Positions 1 to 10,437 of a stretch of 64,000 nucleotides of DNA are shown piece after piece (positions within the stretch are counted from its first letter, which is position 1; each line of letters begins with the position of its first letter). The notes below the pieces were generated by a model that saw nothing but the letters and a program-made list of their open reading frames with translations, searched no databases and was not told the origin of the DNA. Origin of the DNA: Lacipirellula parvula (GTDB taxonomy: Bacteria; Planctomycetota; Planctomycetia; Pirellulales; Lacipirellulaceae). Made by a program: the position numbers and the translations under genes. Location of the stretch: NCBI RefSeq assembly GCF_009177095.1, contig NZ_AP021861.1, positions 4,818,501 through 4,882,500 on the forward strand, given 5' to 3'.

Positions 1-695
1 TGATCCGACGCCCGTTTCGCCAGTCCAGTATGACCTCCGAACGCAGCGAGCGAACTGATGGGGCCGCGACAAAAAATCCGATCGAGCCGCCGCAACGGGG
101 CCGCCGCGGGGAACGTGCGGATCGTCCCGCTGGCCAGTTCGAAGCCGGCCGGGTGCATGATCTTCTTGCCGAGGTTCTCCCACACGTCGTTGAAGTCCCC
201 GCCAATCACCAGCGGCGTTTCCGCCCCCAGCTTAGAGAATAGCTCGCCCCCCAGCAGACGCCGAAGCTGGATTTGCCGCTCGAAACCTGCGAGGCCGAGA
301 TGAACATTCGCCAATCCAATCGTCCGCGCGTGGCCGCGCACCTCCGTCTCCACCTGGCAGACGAGCGCACAGCGCCGCTTCTTCAGCGGGATCGTGAGAT
401 CGACGTCGACCGCATCGATGATCGGCCAGCGGCTCAAGATCGCGTTGCCGTAGTGGCCAACCGAGCGGAGCCGCACGTTGCGCTGATAAGCGCGATGGGG
501 AAGCTCGACCGCTTCAGCAAGCAAATCAACCTGGCAATCATGCCGCGACCGCTTGGCCCCGTCATCAACTTCCTGCAGGAAGGCAACGTCGGGCTGGTAG
601 TGCCGGATCGTTTCGATGATCCGCGCGAGGTCGTAGCGACGGTCGAGACCGCCGATCCCCTTGTGGATGTTGTAACTCAGCAGCCGGAATTGCAT
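1..695 (-). CDS. Endonuclease/exonuclease/phosphatase family protein (C-terminus cut by window edge)
   Basis: Reading the minus strand from an ATG at 695 gives 231 codons that run off base 1. The N-terminus has SYNIHKG and FLQEV (Glu near residue 41). GNAILSRWP, ANVHLG and GGDFND follow, the usual order of metal-binding and catalytic blocks in EEP (DNase I/exonuclease III-like) phosphodiesterases. The last visible codons read A-S-D and then CA, so the closing SDH motif lies exactly at the window edge and little is missing. No signal peptide is seen, so it is probably cytoplasmic. The substrate cannot be told: DNA repair, phospholipid and cyclic-nucleotide hydrolases share this fold. It lies downstream of mcsAB on the same strand. 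Confidence 0.85.
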   Translation of the reverse strand, partial: MQFRLLSYNIHKGIGGLDRRYDLARIIETIRHYQPDVAFLQEVDDGAKRSRHDCQVDLLAEAVELPHRAYQRNVRLRSVGHYGNAILSRWPIIDAVDVDLTIPLKKRRCALVCQVETEVRGHARTIGLANVHLGLAGFERQIQLRRLLGGELFSKLGAETPLVIGGDFNDVWENLGKKIMHPAGFELASGTIRTFPAAAPLRRLDRIFCRGPISSLAAFGGHTGLAKRASD

Positions 696-749
696 GCCAC
701 AAGACTGAGGGGAGGGGGGCGCCGAGTCAAGTGCGGACCGCCCATTCCG

Positions 750-1838
750 CTAGTTATGCGAAATGTTCCCCTTCGACTCGCCATTCAAATGGCGCCGGAG
801 ATAGGTGGCCCGTTCGATGTTGCGATCCGCCTGATCAAGCTCGACGCCCGACAGCTTTTGCAGGTGAGCCGGCTGCGTGTGGATCAGCAGCTTGTTAACC
901 GTCGGGATCGACAGGTCGTTGATCAGCCCCAGGTTGATCCCCATCCGCACGCTCGAGAGGAGATGCATCGTCTCCTCGCTGCTGATCGTTTGCGCGGTCC
1001 GCAGAATGCCGTAGGCGCGGCTCACGCGGTCGTGGAGCGTCTCTTGGCTGTTCTCAATGAGGAAGCTGCGGGCTTGGCGCTCGTAGTCGATGAGCACCGG
1101 CACGACATCAGCTACCTTCTTACCGAGCTCTTCTTCCGTCTGCCCGAGGGTGACTTGGTTGCTGATCTGGTAGAAGTCGCCGGTCGCCTGCGAACCTTCG
1201 CCGTAGAGGCCGCGGACGGCGAGGTTGATTTTGTGGAGGCTCTTAAACACCTTCTCAATCTGACGCGTGATCGCCAGCGCTGGCAGGTGGAGCATCACGC
1301 TCACGCGAACGCCGGTGCCCGTATTGGTGGGGCACGCGGTGAGGTAACCGAGCCGTTCGTTGTAGGCGTAGGTGACCTGCTCCTCGATCATGTCGTCGAG
1401 CTTCGTCGCCTGCTCCCACGCATCGGCCAGCGCGAGGCCGCTATGCATCACCTGGATCCGCAGGTGATCTTCCTCGTTGATCATCACGCTGAAGCATTCC
1501 GACGGATCGACGAACACCGCCCGCGCCCCTTCGCTCGAGGCATGCTCGCGGCTGATCAACTGGCGTTCGACCAGGAACTGCCGATCGACGTCGGCGAGAT
1601 CGTTGACGTTCAGGTAGATCGATTCGCCCGGCGCCTTGCCGGAAGTGCGCAGCGCTTCGACGCGGCCATGCAGAATCTTCTCGATCTCAGCGCGATCGGC
1701 GTCGGTAGCCCGCGAAATGAACGGGAAGTCGGCCAAGTTCCGCGCCAGCCGGATGCGGCTCGAGATCACGATGTCGGACTCGGGGCCGGAGCCGCGGAGC
1801 CATTCACCGCTCGTGCTGGCGAGATCGTCGAGAGTCAT
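750..1838 (-). CDS. mcsB: McsB-type protein-arginine kinase
   Basis: This 362-aa protein belongs to the ATP:guanido phosphotransferase family and has the length usual for McsB (about 350-365 aa). It phosphorylates arginine side chains, which marks proteins for Clp proteolysis in Firmicutes. Visible blocks are SSRIRLARN near the N-terminus (phosphagen-kinase nucleotide site), CPTNTGTG with the catalytic Cys, and HTQPAHLQ near the C-terminus. The start ATG at 1838 is preceded on the minus strand by CTCCTTAT read as ATAAGGAG in the opposite sense, so no clear ribosome site is seen. It lies 120 bp downstream of mcsA on the same strand, as in the classic mcsA-mcsB operon. No ctsR or clpC is in view. 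Confidence 0.93.
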   Translation of the reverse strand: MTLDDLASTSGEWLRGSGPESDIVISSRIRLARNLADFPFISRATDADRAEIEKILHGRVEALRTSGKAPGESIYLNVNDLADVDRQFLVERQLISREHASSEGARAVFVDPSECFSVMINEEDHLRIQVMHSGLALADAWEQATKLDDMIEEQVTYAYNERLGYLTACPTNTGTGVRVSVMLHLPALAITRQIEKVFKSLHKINLAVRGLYGEGSQATGDFYQISNQVTLGQTEEELGKKVADVVPVLIDYERQARSFLIENSQETLHDRVSRAYGILRTAQTISSEETMHLLSSVRMGINLGLINDLSIPTVNKLLIHTQPAHLQKLSGVELDQADRNIERATYLRRHLNGESKGNISHN

Positions 1839-1872
1839 AAGGAGGCGTCAGGTGCTAGTTGTGGTGACTTGG

Positions 1873-1903
1873 TAGCCGCGGGTCAACGACCCGCCGGAGC
1901 GGC
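1873..1903. repeat. 31-bp REP-like palindrome, copy 1
   Basis: This 31-nt sequence contains a 7-bp stem (GCGGGTC / GACCCGC) with an AAC loop, and GCCGC / GCGGC arms outside it. An identical 31-nt copy in the same orientation occurs at 17380-17410. Here it sits between mcsA and mcsB and could fold in the operon mRNA. Confidence 0.8.
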
Positions 1904-1958
1904 GCTCAAACGGTGCAACAGTGGAACTGCTAAGCATCCCGCTCAGCAGCACAACTCG

Positions 1959-2492
1959 CTATTGCTCGCCTTTCGCTTCGCGAAACCCCGCTTCAATCTC
2001 ACGGATCTTATCGCGAATCTCCGAAGCTCGTTCGTACTCTTCCGACGAAACGGCTTCCTTCATCTCGCGGCGGAGGCGAATGAGTTGCGTTTGCTGATCG
2101 GCGCCATGCGGGCAGCGTTTGGGGACTTTGCCCATGTGTTGCGTCTGATCGTGGATGCTCATCAGCAGTGGCTCGAGATCCTTCTCGAAGAACACATAGT
2201 CGTGCGGGCAGCCGAGGCGACCTTGCTTGCGAAACTGCAGGAAGGTGATCCCGCAGACCGGGCAGGCGCGTTGATCGAGCCGGGCCAGATCGTCCGCCGT
2301 TTCGCCGACGGCCAAATGCTGAGCAAGCAAACCCGCCATGGCCGGCATCCCTTCCACGTCCTGGGCCTCTTCCTGCGACGGCGTGAGGAACGACTGCGCA
2401 CATTCCTCGCAGAGGTGAAGTTCGCTCGGTTCGCCATCGACCAGATCGGTGATGTGAAACGTAGCGGGGCGATCGCACTTTTGGCATTTCAT
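1959..2492 (-). CDS. mcsA: McsA-like zinc-finger/UVR-domain activator of McsB
   Basis: The 177-aa product starts MKCQKCDRPATF. It has a CxxC pair near residues 3-6, a second CEEC pair near 35, and CPVCG plus GCPHDY further on, the zinc-binding pattern of McsA. The C-terminus carries a UVR motif (EEYERASEIRDKIREIE). McsA binds and stimulates the arginine kinase McsB. The frame is open upstream to 2663, but the start at 2492 is preceded by AGGAG with 8-nt spacing and begins exactly at the zinc finger, so 2492 is chosen. It is followed by mcsB on the same strand, which supports both names. Confidence 0.9.
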   Translation of the reverse strand: MKCQKCDRPATFHITDLVDGEPSELHLCEECAQSFLTPSQEEAQDVEGMPAMAGLLAQHLAVGETADDLARLDQRACPVCGITFLQFRKQGRLGCPHDYVFFEKDLEPLLMSIHDQTQHMGKVPKRCPHGADQQTQLIRLRREMKEAVSSEEYERASEIRDKIREIEAGFREAKGEQ

Positions 2493-2929
2493 GGCAGCGT
2501 CTCCTGGCGGGCGGGGCGGCGTTCCTTCGGCGGCAAGCCGGGCGCCCTGCGATCCAAACAATCGAGACGCCGACGACCGAACCTTGAGCAGGCGTCGCGC
2601 CTCTCCCAGAAGGAGTGCGCGATCGAACCGAAGGCTCGGTCCGCGCTGAAGAAACCGCTCCACGCTATGGGGATTCTAGCCGTGGGGGGGGTAGTGTCAA
2701 GGTAAGCGTCAGCAGCGATAAGCCGTTGTCCCGTTTGGACATGGGTCGCCGCCGACAGCGAAGTTGTGGGCCCTCTCTGGGGGTGATAAAGTGACGCTTG
2801 CAGACCGCGGAACGTGGGAAGTCGACCCCTCGGGCCAAGGCGCCGCCGACCGCTGGCGAAGCGCATCGCCGAGCGTTCGCCCCTTGCCGTCGACTCCCGC
2901 TACCCGCCCCCATCAGGTTTGGACGATTC

Positions 2930-4465
2930 ATGGCCCATCTTCCCTCGCTCGAGCGGTTCGTCGAACTAGCTCAAGGCGCCGACTTTGTACCCGTCTATCG
3001 TGAGCTACTGAGCGACGCCCTCTCGCCGGTGCAAGCGTTCAATCGCCTCGATCGCGGCCAAGCCGCCGGACTATTCGAAAGCGTCATCGGCGGCGAAAAA
3101 GTTGGCCGCTACAGCTTCGTGGCCAGCGATCCCTTCCTGCTGCTCGAAGCTCGCGGCACGCAAGTGAAGGTCAGCCGCCGCAGCAACGCCGGCGGCAAAG
3201 AGGCGTGGGCGACCGAAGAACAAGAGGTCGCGAACCCGCTCGAAACGCTCCGCGAGCTCGTGCAAGCAGTCCGCGTCGTGCATCTGCCAGAGCTCCCCCC
3301 GTTCATCGGCGGGGCCGTCGGCTACGCCGGGTACGACACCGTTCGCTACGTCGAACGCCTCCCCAACGCCCCGACCGACGACCGCAGCCTGCCTGACCTC
3401 GCGTTCGGGTTGTTCGACCACATGGTGGTCTTCGACAACGTGCGGAAGACGGTCCATGTTCTCGTGCTGGCCGACCTCCGTGACGCCGAGGATGACGACG
3501 AGATCGCTCGCCGCCATCAGGCCGCGTGCAAGCGGGTAGACGGCTACATCGCAGCACTCAACACGCCGGCCGACGGCCTGCAGCTGGCCGACATCGACGC
3601 CCGCGGGCCGGTGACGCTGCCGTTCAAATCGAACTTCACGCAAACTGAGTTCGAGCAAGCGGTGCGGAAGTGCGTCGAGTACATTCGCGCCGGCGATATC
3701 TTCCAAGTGGTGATCTCGCAGCGGCTGGAGGTCGACTTCGATTGCCCGCCGTTCGAACTCTACCGCACGTTGCGGGTGGTGAACCCGAGTCCGTTCATGT
3801 TCTACCTGCGGATGCCAGGGACGACGCTCGTCGGTAGTTCGCCGGAGATTATGGTTCGCGTCGTCGACGGACTCGCGACGGTCCGCCCGCTCGCCGGCAC
3901 ACGGCCCCGCGGCGCCAACGAAGAAGAAGATGCCCGCCTGGCGGCCGACTTGCTCGCCGACCCGAAGGAGTGTGCCGAGCACGTGATGCTCGTCGACCTC
4001 GGCCGCAACGACGTCGGCCGCGTGGCGGAGTTCGGCTCGGTGGAAATCTCCGACGTGATGGTGATCGAGCGTTACAGTCACGTGATGCACATCACCTCGA
4101 ACGTCACCGGCCAGTTGCGCGACGATTGCGATGCGTTTGACGCCCTCGCCGCCTGCTTGCCTGCAGGCACCGTCTCGGGCGCGCCGAAGGTGCGGGCGAT
4201 GGAGATCATCGACGAAATCGAACCCCACCGCCGCGGCCCGTACGCAGGCGCCGTGGGGTACATCGACTTCGCCGGCAACATGGACACCTGCATCGCGCTC
4301 CGCACGGTGGTGCTGAAGGACAAGAAGGCCTACGTCCAAGCAGGCGCCGGCATCGTCGCCGACAGCGTCCCGGCGATGGAGTACCAGGAAACGCTCAACA
4401 AAGCTCGGGGAGCGTTGAAGGCGATTGAAGTGACGAAGCAGCGCAATCTGCCGAACAACAAGTAG
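2930..4465 (+). CDS. trpE: Anthranilate synthase component I
   Basis: The 511-aa chorismate-binding enzyme makes anthranilate from chorismate, with ammonia supplied by a TrpG subunit; this is the first committed step of tryptophan synthesis. The C-terminal signature [16 protein letters not shown] and the end [12 protein letters not shown] are clear, as is [11 protein letters not shown]. Near the N-terminus, LFESV corresponds to the LLES tryptophan-feedback motif. The frame is open upstream to 2798, but that part is low-complexity Arg/Pro sequence, so the ATG at 2930 is preferred. The ribosome site is weak. No trpG, trpD or leader peptide with Trp codons was seen nearby. Aminodeoxychorismate synthase (PabB) is the main alternative, but the length and motifs fit TrpE better. 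Confidence 0.92.
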   Translation: MAHLPSLERFVELAQGADFVPVYRELLSDALSPVQAFNRLDRGQAAGLFESVIGGEKVGRYSFVASDPFLLLEARGTQVKVSRRSNAGGKEAWATEEQEVANPLETLRELVQAVRVVHLPELPPFIGGAVGYAGYDTVRYVERLPNAPTDDRSLPDLAFGLFDHMVVFDNVRKTVHVLVLADLRDAEDDDEIARRHQAACKRVDGYIAALNTPADGLQLADIDARGPVTLPFKSNFTQTEFEQAVRKCVEYIRAGDIFQVVISQRLEVDFDCPPFELYRTLRVVNPSPFMFYLRMPGTTLVGSSPEIMVRVVDGLATVRPLAGTRPRGANEEEDARLAADLLADPKECAEHVMLVDLGRNDVGRVAEFGSVEISDVMVIERYSHVMHITSNVTGQLRDDCDAFDALAACLPAGTVSGAPKVRAMEIIDEIEPHRRGPYAGAVGYIDFAGNMDTCIALRTVVLKDKKAYVQAGAGIVADSVPAMEYQETLNKARGALKAIEVTKQRNLPNNK

Positions 4466-4503
4466 CCCGTTAGAATTGGCTATACGCAGCCTGATACCAA
4501 TGC

Positions 4504-4588
4504 GTCCGTTGTCAGTGGTCAGTGGTCCGTTGCGAATTGCAAGTTCGCATTTACATCAACTGACCACGGACAACGGACCACGGACAAT
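4504..4588. repeat. Inverted array of degenerate heptamer repeats
   Basis: Four head-to-tail 7-mers (GTCCGTT, GTCAGTG, GTCAGTG, GTCCGTT) fill 4504-4531. Four related 7-mers in reverse orientation fill 4561-4588. Between them a GCGAA/TTCGC hairpin sits in a 29-nt spacer. The array ends 5 bp before the algH ATG, so it lies in the 5' leader. Confidence 0.75.
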
Positions 4589-4593
4589 CCGCC

Positions 4594-5145
4594 ATGAAAT
4601 CACTCGCCGGTCAATTCCTCGTTGCGTCTCCGCATCTGAAGGATCCCAACTTCTCCAAGACCGTCGTGCTCATGCTGCAGCACGAAGAGCAGGGCGCCCT
4701 CGGCGTGATTATCAATCGTCCCGGCGATAAGACCGTCGACGACGTCTGGAAGATGATCGGCAACGATCCGGTCGACAGCGACATGCCGGTCTACGTCGGC
4801 GGACCGGTGCCTGGTCCGCTCATCGCGCTTCACAATCAGCGCGAGTTCGGCGAGAAAGAGATTCATCCGAAGCTCTTTATGTCGATGCAGAAAGACACGA
4901 TCGATCTGCTTGTGCGCCGCCACGACGCCAAGTTCCGCCTCTTCAGCGGCCACTCCGGCTGGGGCGGTGGGCAGCTTGAGGAAGAGATGGAAGTCGGCGG
5001 CTGGCTCACCTCGCCAGCGCGAGTGAGCGATATCTTTTCCGATCCCGAAGGGGTCTGGAAACGCGTTTGCAGTGAGATCGGCCTGCGGATCTCAGCGCCC
5101 AACCTCTCGCCTGATCAACGTCCGCCTGACGTTAATCTGAACTGA
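4594..5145 (+). CDS. YqgE/AlgH family protein (UPF0301)
   Basis: This 183-aa protein opens MKSLAGQFLVASP and contains NFSKTVVLML, GALGVIINRP, VYVGGPV and FSGHSGWGGGQLE, the conserved blocks of the YqgE/AlgH family in their usual order and length. The family fold is known but the biochemical role is unclear; in Pseudomonas it was linked to alginate regulation. The ATG follows an inverted heptamer array with only 5 bp between, and no standard ribosome site is present. It stands alone, 128 bp after trpE on the same strand. Confidence 0.9.
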   Translation: MKSLAGQFLVASPHLKDPNFSKTVVLMLQHEEQGALGVIINRPGDKTVDDVWKMIGNDPVDSDMPVYVGGPVPGPLIALHNQREFGEKEIHPKLFMSMQKDTIDLLVRRHDAKFRLFSGHSGWGGGQLEEEMEVGGWLTSPARVSDIFSDPEGVWKRVCSEIGLRISAPNLSPDQRPPDVNLN

Positions 5146-5156
5146 AGTGGTGAGAA

Positions 5157-5364
5157 GTCTCTCGCAAAGGCGCTAAGACGCAAAGAAGACGGAATACATA
5201 AGTAGCTCCGTCTTCCGATCTGAACTCTGCGCCTCCGCGCCTCTGCGAGAGTCCGTAATTAACAGGCTCTCGCAGAGGCGCGGAGACGCAGAGGCAGTAA
5301 TTCGGCCCGCCACTCGCTTGCTTATTTCTTTGCGTGTCTTTGCGCCTTGGCGACTTTGCGAGAC
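5157..5364. repeat. Nested inverted repeat (two concentric arm pairs)
   Basis: The outer arms 5157-5187 and 5326-5364 are imperfect reverse complements built from CGCAAAG-like units. The inner arms 5225-5251 and 5267-5293 match at 26 of 27 positions. The whole could fold into one long stem. It fills most of the gap between algH and the DUF1549/DUF1553 gene. No convincing gene was found in 5146-5555. Confidence 0.8.
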
Positions 5365-5483
5365 AAAAACAAGCATGCAGACCGCGATTCATCGCCCAAT
5401 CGCGGCGGTAAGATGCGCAGATTTCTACATCGTTTGGCGAGAAATGCATACTGCGATCGCTACGACCTGCGGCCATCAGCGGG

Positions 5484-5489
5484 TATGAT
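5484..5489 (+). promoter_or_regulatory. Probable -10 box upstream of the DUF1549/DUF1553 gene
   Basis: TATGAT lies about 73 nt before the chosen ATG, in a GCGGG-TATGAT context like that of the small-gene promoters in the element. No clear -35 box is visible. Confidence 0.35.
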
Positions 5490-5561
5490 GGAGCATATGG
5501 CAGCGGCCGCGTCACACGGCGGGCCGACTGAGACTTCCGACTCCACTCCGAGGTTTTGCGG

Positions 5562-8500
5562 ATGGTGCGTCGAGGGACTTTTCTCTTACAGCAATTCGCC
5601 GCTGCGGCGGCGATCTGTTCTTGGTTCGCAGTGAACCTGGCTAGCGCGAGCGATGCGCTGCAGTTCAACCGCGATATCCGCCCGATCCTCTCGGACAAGT
5701 GCTTCGCCTGCCACGGCCCTGAGGCGGCGTCGCGCGAGGGAGGCTTTCGACTCGACCTGCGCGAGAGCGCCGTCGGCGAGGCCGATTCGGGTTCGATCCC
5801 CGTCGTGCCGGACCAGCCCGACGCCAGCGAGTTGATTGCCCGCATCACCAGCGACGACGAATCGCTGCGGATGCCGCCGGCCGATAGCCACAAGACGCTG
5901 ACGCCGGAGGAAGTCGACACGCTCCGCCGCTGGATCGCTCAGGGCGCCGAATGGCAGCAGCACTGGTCGTTCACGGCTCCCGTCCGCCCAGACCTGCCGG
6001 CGGTGGAACACGAGAACTGGCCGCGCGGGCCGATCGATCGGTTCATCGTCGCGCGACTCGAACAAGAACAACTCGCTCCCGTCGCCGAGGCCGATCGCAC
6101 CACGCTGCTGCGGCGGGTGACGCTCGACCTTACCGGCTTGCCGCCGACGCCCGCCGAAGTCGATGCCTTCCTCGCCGACAATCGTCCCGACGCCTATGAG
6201 CGGGCTGTCGACAAACTACTCGCCTCGCCCCGCTACGGCGAGCATATGGCACGGTTCTGGCTCGACGCCGCCCGCTACGGCGACACGCATGGCCTCCATC
6301 TCGACAACTACCGCGAGATGTGGCCGTACCGCGACTGGGTGGTGCAAGCCTTCAACCGCAACCTGCCGTTCGACGATTTCATCGTCGAGCAACTCGCCGG
6401 CGACCTGCTGCCGAACGCGACCGATGACCAGTTGATCGCCAGCGGATTTAATCGCTGCCATGTCTCGACGAACGAAGGGGGCGTGATTCCCGAGGAGGTC
6501 TACGTCACCGCGGTGATCGATCGCGTCGACACCTTCGGCACCGTGATGCTTGGTCTCACGGTCGGTTGCACTCGCTGCCACGATCACAAATACGATCCGC
6601 TCACGCAGGGCGATTTCTACTCGCTGTTCGCGTACTTCAACAGCCTCGACGGCAACGAGATGGACGGCAACCGCGAAGACCCGGCGCCAGTGATTCGCGC
6701 GCCGCTGCCGGAGCAAACGGCCCGGCTGGCGGAACTCGACAAGCAGATCGCCGCCGCCGAAGCGAAGCTCGCGGCCGATTGGCCGGAACTCGATGAGCAG
6801 CAGGTCGAGTGGGAACGGCAGTTCGCTGCGGATGAGCCGAAAGTGGAGTCGGTCGGCGGTTCGAACACCGAGCCAGCTGCCGCCGCGCCGAATCAAGCCA
6901 CAGAAGGCAAGACCTATCTCGCCATCAGCGATTGGTACACCGTTGGCCCCTTCTCCGATCCCGAGCGTTACCTGAAGAGCAAAAAGCATGGCCCCGAAGG
7001 GAAGCCGGTGAAGCTTGATCGGAAGTTCAAGCTCGCCACGGGCGCGGAGATCGGCTGGGTGCGCAAGCCGGAGTGGGTCGACGGCGTCGTCTACAACGAT
7101 CTGCCAGGCGATCCTGCGGCGAACTTCCTCTACCGTTCGATCACCGTCGGCAAGCCGCAGCAGCTTGAGATCTCGCTCGGCAGCGACGACGGCGTGCGGG
7201 TCTACCTCAACGGCAAGCTGCTCCTTAAGCGAGATGATCCACGCGCGGCTGCGGCCGATCAAGAGAAGCTGACGCTCAAGCTGAAGAAGGGCGAGAACCA
7301 GCTACTGGTGAAGATCCTGAACTTCGGCGCGCAGTCGGGGTTCTACTTTGCCGCGAAGACCGATCAGCCGATCATGCCGCCCGACGTGCTCGCCGCGGCA
7401 ACGAAGCCGGCTGGCGAACGGAGCGAGCAAGAAGCTGGTTTGGTGCGGCAGTTCTTCCGCAACACGGCCGCCAAGTCGCCGGAGCTCGACCAACTGCGCA
7501 CGCAGCTTGGCGCCGCCCGCAGCGAACGGACCGAAGTTGACCGCAACGTGGCGACGACGCTCGTCTTCAAAGAGATGGCGACGCCCAAGCCAGCATACAT
7601 CCTTAACCGGGGCGAGTACGACCAGCATGGCGCGGAAGTGAGCCGGCGAACGCCGACGATGCTCCCGCCGATGGACGCGGCGGCGGCGAACAATCGTCTG
7701 GGCCTCGCGCAGTGGGTGGTGGCTCGCGAGAACCCGCTCGCCGCCCGCGTGGCGGTGAATCGTTTCTGGCAGCAGTTCTTCGGTGTGGGCTTGGTGAAGA
7801 CCTCGAACGACTTCGGCGCCCAAGGCGAGCCGCCGAGCCATCCGGAGCTGCTCGACTTCCTAGCGGTCGACTTCATTGATAGCGGCTGGGACGTCAAACG
7901 ACTCGTTCGCGAGTTAGTCACATCGGCAGCTTACCGGCAGACATCGCACGTCGATCCTGAGCTCTACCGCCGCGACCCCGAGAATCGCCTACTAGCTCGC
8001 GGCGCCCGCTTCCGGCTCGACGCCGAGATGCTCCGCGATCAGGCGCTCTTCACGAGCGGGCTGCTTGTGGAGCAGATGGGGGGGCCGAGCGTTAAACCGC
8101 CGCAACCGGCTGGGTTGTGGGAAGCGGTCGGCTACTCGGGTTCGAACACGGTGAACTTCGTCGCCGACGAAGGGAAGGAAAAAGTTCATCGTCGGACGCT
8201 CTACACGTTCATCAAGCGGACGGCCCCGCCGCCGGAGATGAACACGTTCGACGCCCCGTCGCGGGAGTCGTGCATCGTCCGCCGCGAGCGGACGAACACG
8301 CCGCTGCAAGCGTTGCTCCTCCTCAACGATCCGCAATATGTGGAAGCGGCTCGCGGGTTGGCGGAACGAACCCTCAGTGAAGGGGGCGACTCGATCGAAC
8401 GCCGCGCGAGATTCCTCTTCCACACCGCCGCGTGCCGACAGCCGAGCATCGACGAACTTGCTAACTTGGTGGAGGCGTACCAACAGGAACTTGCCAACTA

Positions 8501-8645
8501 TCGCGCCGACGGCGCCGCCGCGGAAGCACTACTCGCTGCGGGCGGCGCTCCGGCCGACGCCGCGGTGGATCGCGCAGAACTCGCCGCCTGGACGATGGCG
8601 GCCAACGTGGTGCTGAACCTCGACGAAGTCGTCACCCGCAACTAA
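5562..8645 (+). CDS. Planctomycete cytochrome-like DUF1549/DUF1553 protein
   Basis: The 1027-aa protein begins with a signal peptide (hydrophobic residues 6-29). A PSCyt1-type haem motif CFACH follows at residues 47-51. Then come a DUF1549 region (IDRFIVARLEQ, LTGLPPTP, FWLDAARYGDTHG) with a second haem-like CTRCHDHKYDP, a middle insert resembling a PA14-like beta domain (LGSDDGVRVYLNG), and a C-terminal DUF1553 region (NRFWQQFFG, RRTLYTFIKRT). Such proteins are exported and abundant in planctomycetes; their substrate is not established. ATG 5562 has GAGG 8 nt upstream and is preferred to the in-frame TTG at 5556. It is followed by a DUF1501 gene, the usual partner, so the two probably act together. 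Confidence 0.93.
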   Translation: MVRRGTFLLQQFAAAAAICSWFAVNLASASDALQFNRDIRPILSDKCFACHGPEAASREGGFRLDLRESAVGEADSGSIPVVPDQPDASELIARITSDDESLRMPPADSHKTLTPEEVDTLRRWIAQGAEWQQHWSFTAPVRPDLPAVEHENWPRGPIDRFIVARLEQEQLAPVAEADRTTLLRRVTLDLTGLPPTPAEVDAFLADNRPDAYERAVDKLLASPRYGEHMARFWLDAARYGDTHGLHLDNYREMWPYRDWVVQAFNRNLPFDDFIVEQLAGDLLPNATDDQLIASGFNRCHVSTNEGGVIPEEVYVTAVIDRVDTFGTVMLGLTVGCTRCHDHKYDPLTQGDFYSLFAYFNSLDGNEMDGNREDPAPVIRAPLPEQTARLAELDKQIAAAEAKLAADWPELDEQQVEWERQFAADEPKVESVGGSNTEPAAAAPNQATEGKTYLAISDWYTVGPFSDPERYLKSKKHGPEGKPVKLDRKFKLATGAEIGWVRKPEWVDGVVYNDLPGDPAANFLYRSITVGKPQQLEISLGSDDGVRVYLNGKLLLKRDDPRAAAADQEKLTLKLKKGENQLLVKILNFGAQSGFYFAAKTDQPIMPPDVLAAATKPAGERSEQEAGLVRQFFRNTAAKSPELDQLRTQLGAARSERTEVDRNVATTLVFKEMATPKPAYILNRGEYDQHGAEVSRRTPTMLPPMDAAAANNRLGLAQWVVARENPLAARVAVNRFWQQFFGVGLVKTSNDFGAQGEPPSHPELLDFLAVDFIDSGWDVKRLVRELVTSAAYRQTSHVDPELYRRDPENRLLARGARFRLDAEMLRDQALFTSGLLVEQMGGPSVKPPQPAGLWEAVGYSGSNTVNFVADEGKEKVHRRTLYTFIKRTAPPPEMNTFDAPSRESCIVRRERTNTPLQALLLLNDPQYVEAARGLAERTLSEGGDSIERRARFLFHTAACRQPSIDELANLVEAYQQELANYRADGAAAEALLAAGGAPADAAVDRAELAAWTMAANVVLNLDEVVTRN

Positions 8646-8677
8646 CGGTGCAACCGAGACTGAATTAACCGACACGC

Positions 8678-8734
8678 CCATTTAGCCGCGGGCGATAGCC
8701 CGCGATTCCCGCCGCAAGCGGCAGGGCTAAATGG
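8678..8734. repeat. Three-way-junction REP-like element
   Basis: Outer arms of 10 bp (CCATTTAGCC and its reverse complement) enclose two hairpins: a 7-bp stem CGCGGGC/GCCCGCG with a GATA loop, and GCCGC/GCGGC with an AA loop. It lies in the mRNA between the DUF1549/DUF1553 and DUF1501 genes. Confidence 0.75.
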
Positions 8735-8754
8735 CCCGATAAGGACGTAACGCG

Positions 8755-10236
<1,482 letters not shown>

Positions 10237-10287
10237 GGGCGAGAACGGCGCCGAAGGCTCACACTCACTGAGCTAGGACGCCGCATT

Positions 10288-10313
10288 GGACTGGTCGCTT
10301 AAGCGACCAGTCC
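10288..10313. terminator. Perfect 26-bp palindrome after the DUF1501 gene
   Basis: GGACTGGTCGCTT is followed immediately by its exact reverse complement, 52 bp after the DUF1501 stop codon. It can form a strong hairpin but has no T-tract, so it may be an mRNA 3' stabiliser or a protein site instead of an intrinsic terminator. Confidence 0.45.
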
Positions 10314-10437
10314 GCACGGGTTCGCCCCCGCGCGGGAGAGCGAGGCGGGGCTGCGCCCCTTGCGGGGCGTTGCGGTCGAGAGGCATAATTGCCGATTCGT
10401 TTTTCCTCGCCCGCCTCCGCTATCTGGTTGCAAGTCC

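Noticed and set aside
273-2705. An 810-codon plus-strand open frame across the mcsAB region
   Set aside because: It lies opposite three clear minus-strand genes, has no ribosome site or domain, and reflects high GC in the opposite frame.
3071-4339. A 422-codon minus-strand frame inside trpE
   Set aside because: It is the reverse-strand shadow of a well-supported gene, with His/Val/Asp-rich composition typical of such shadows.
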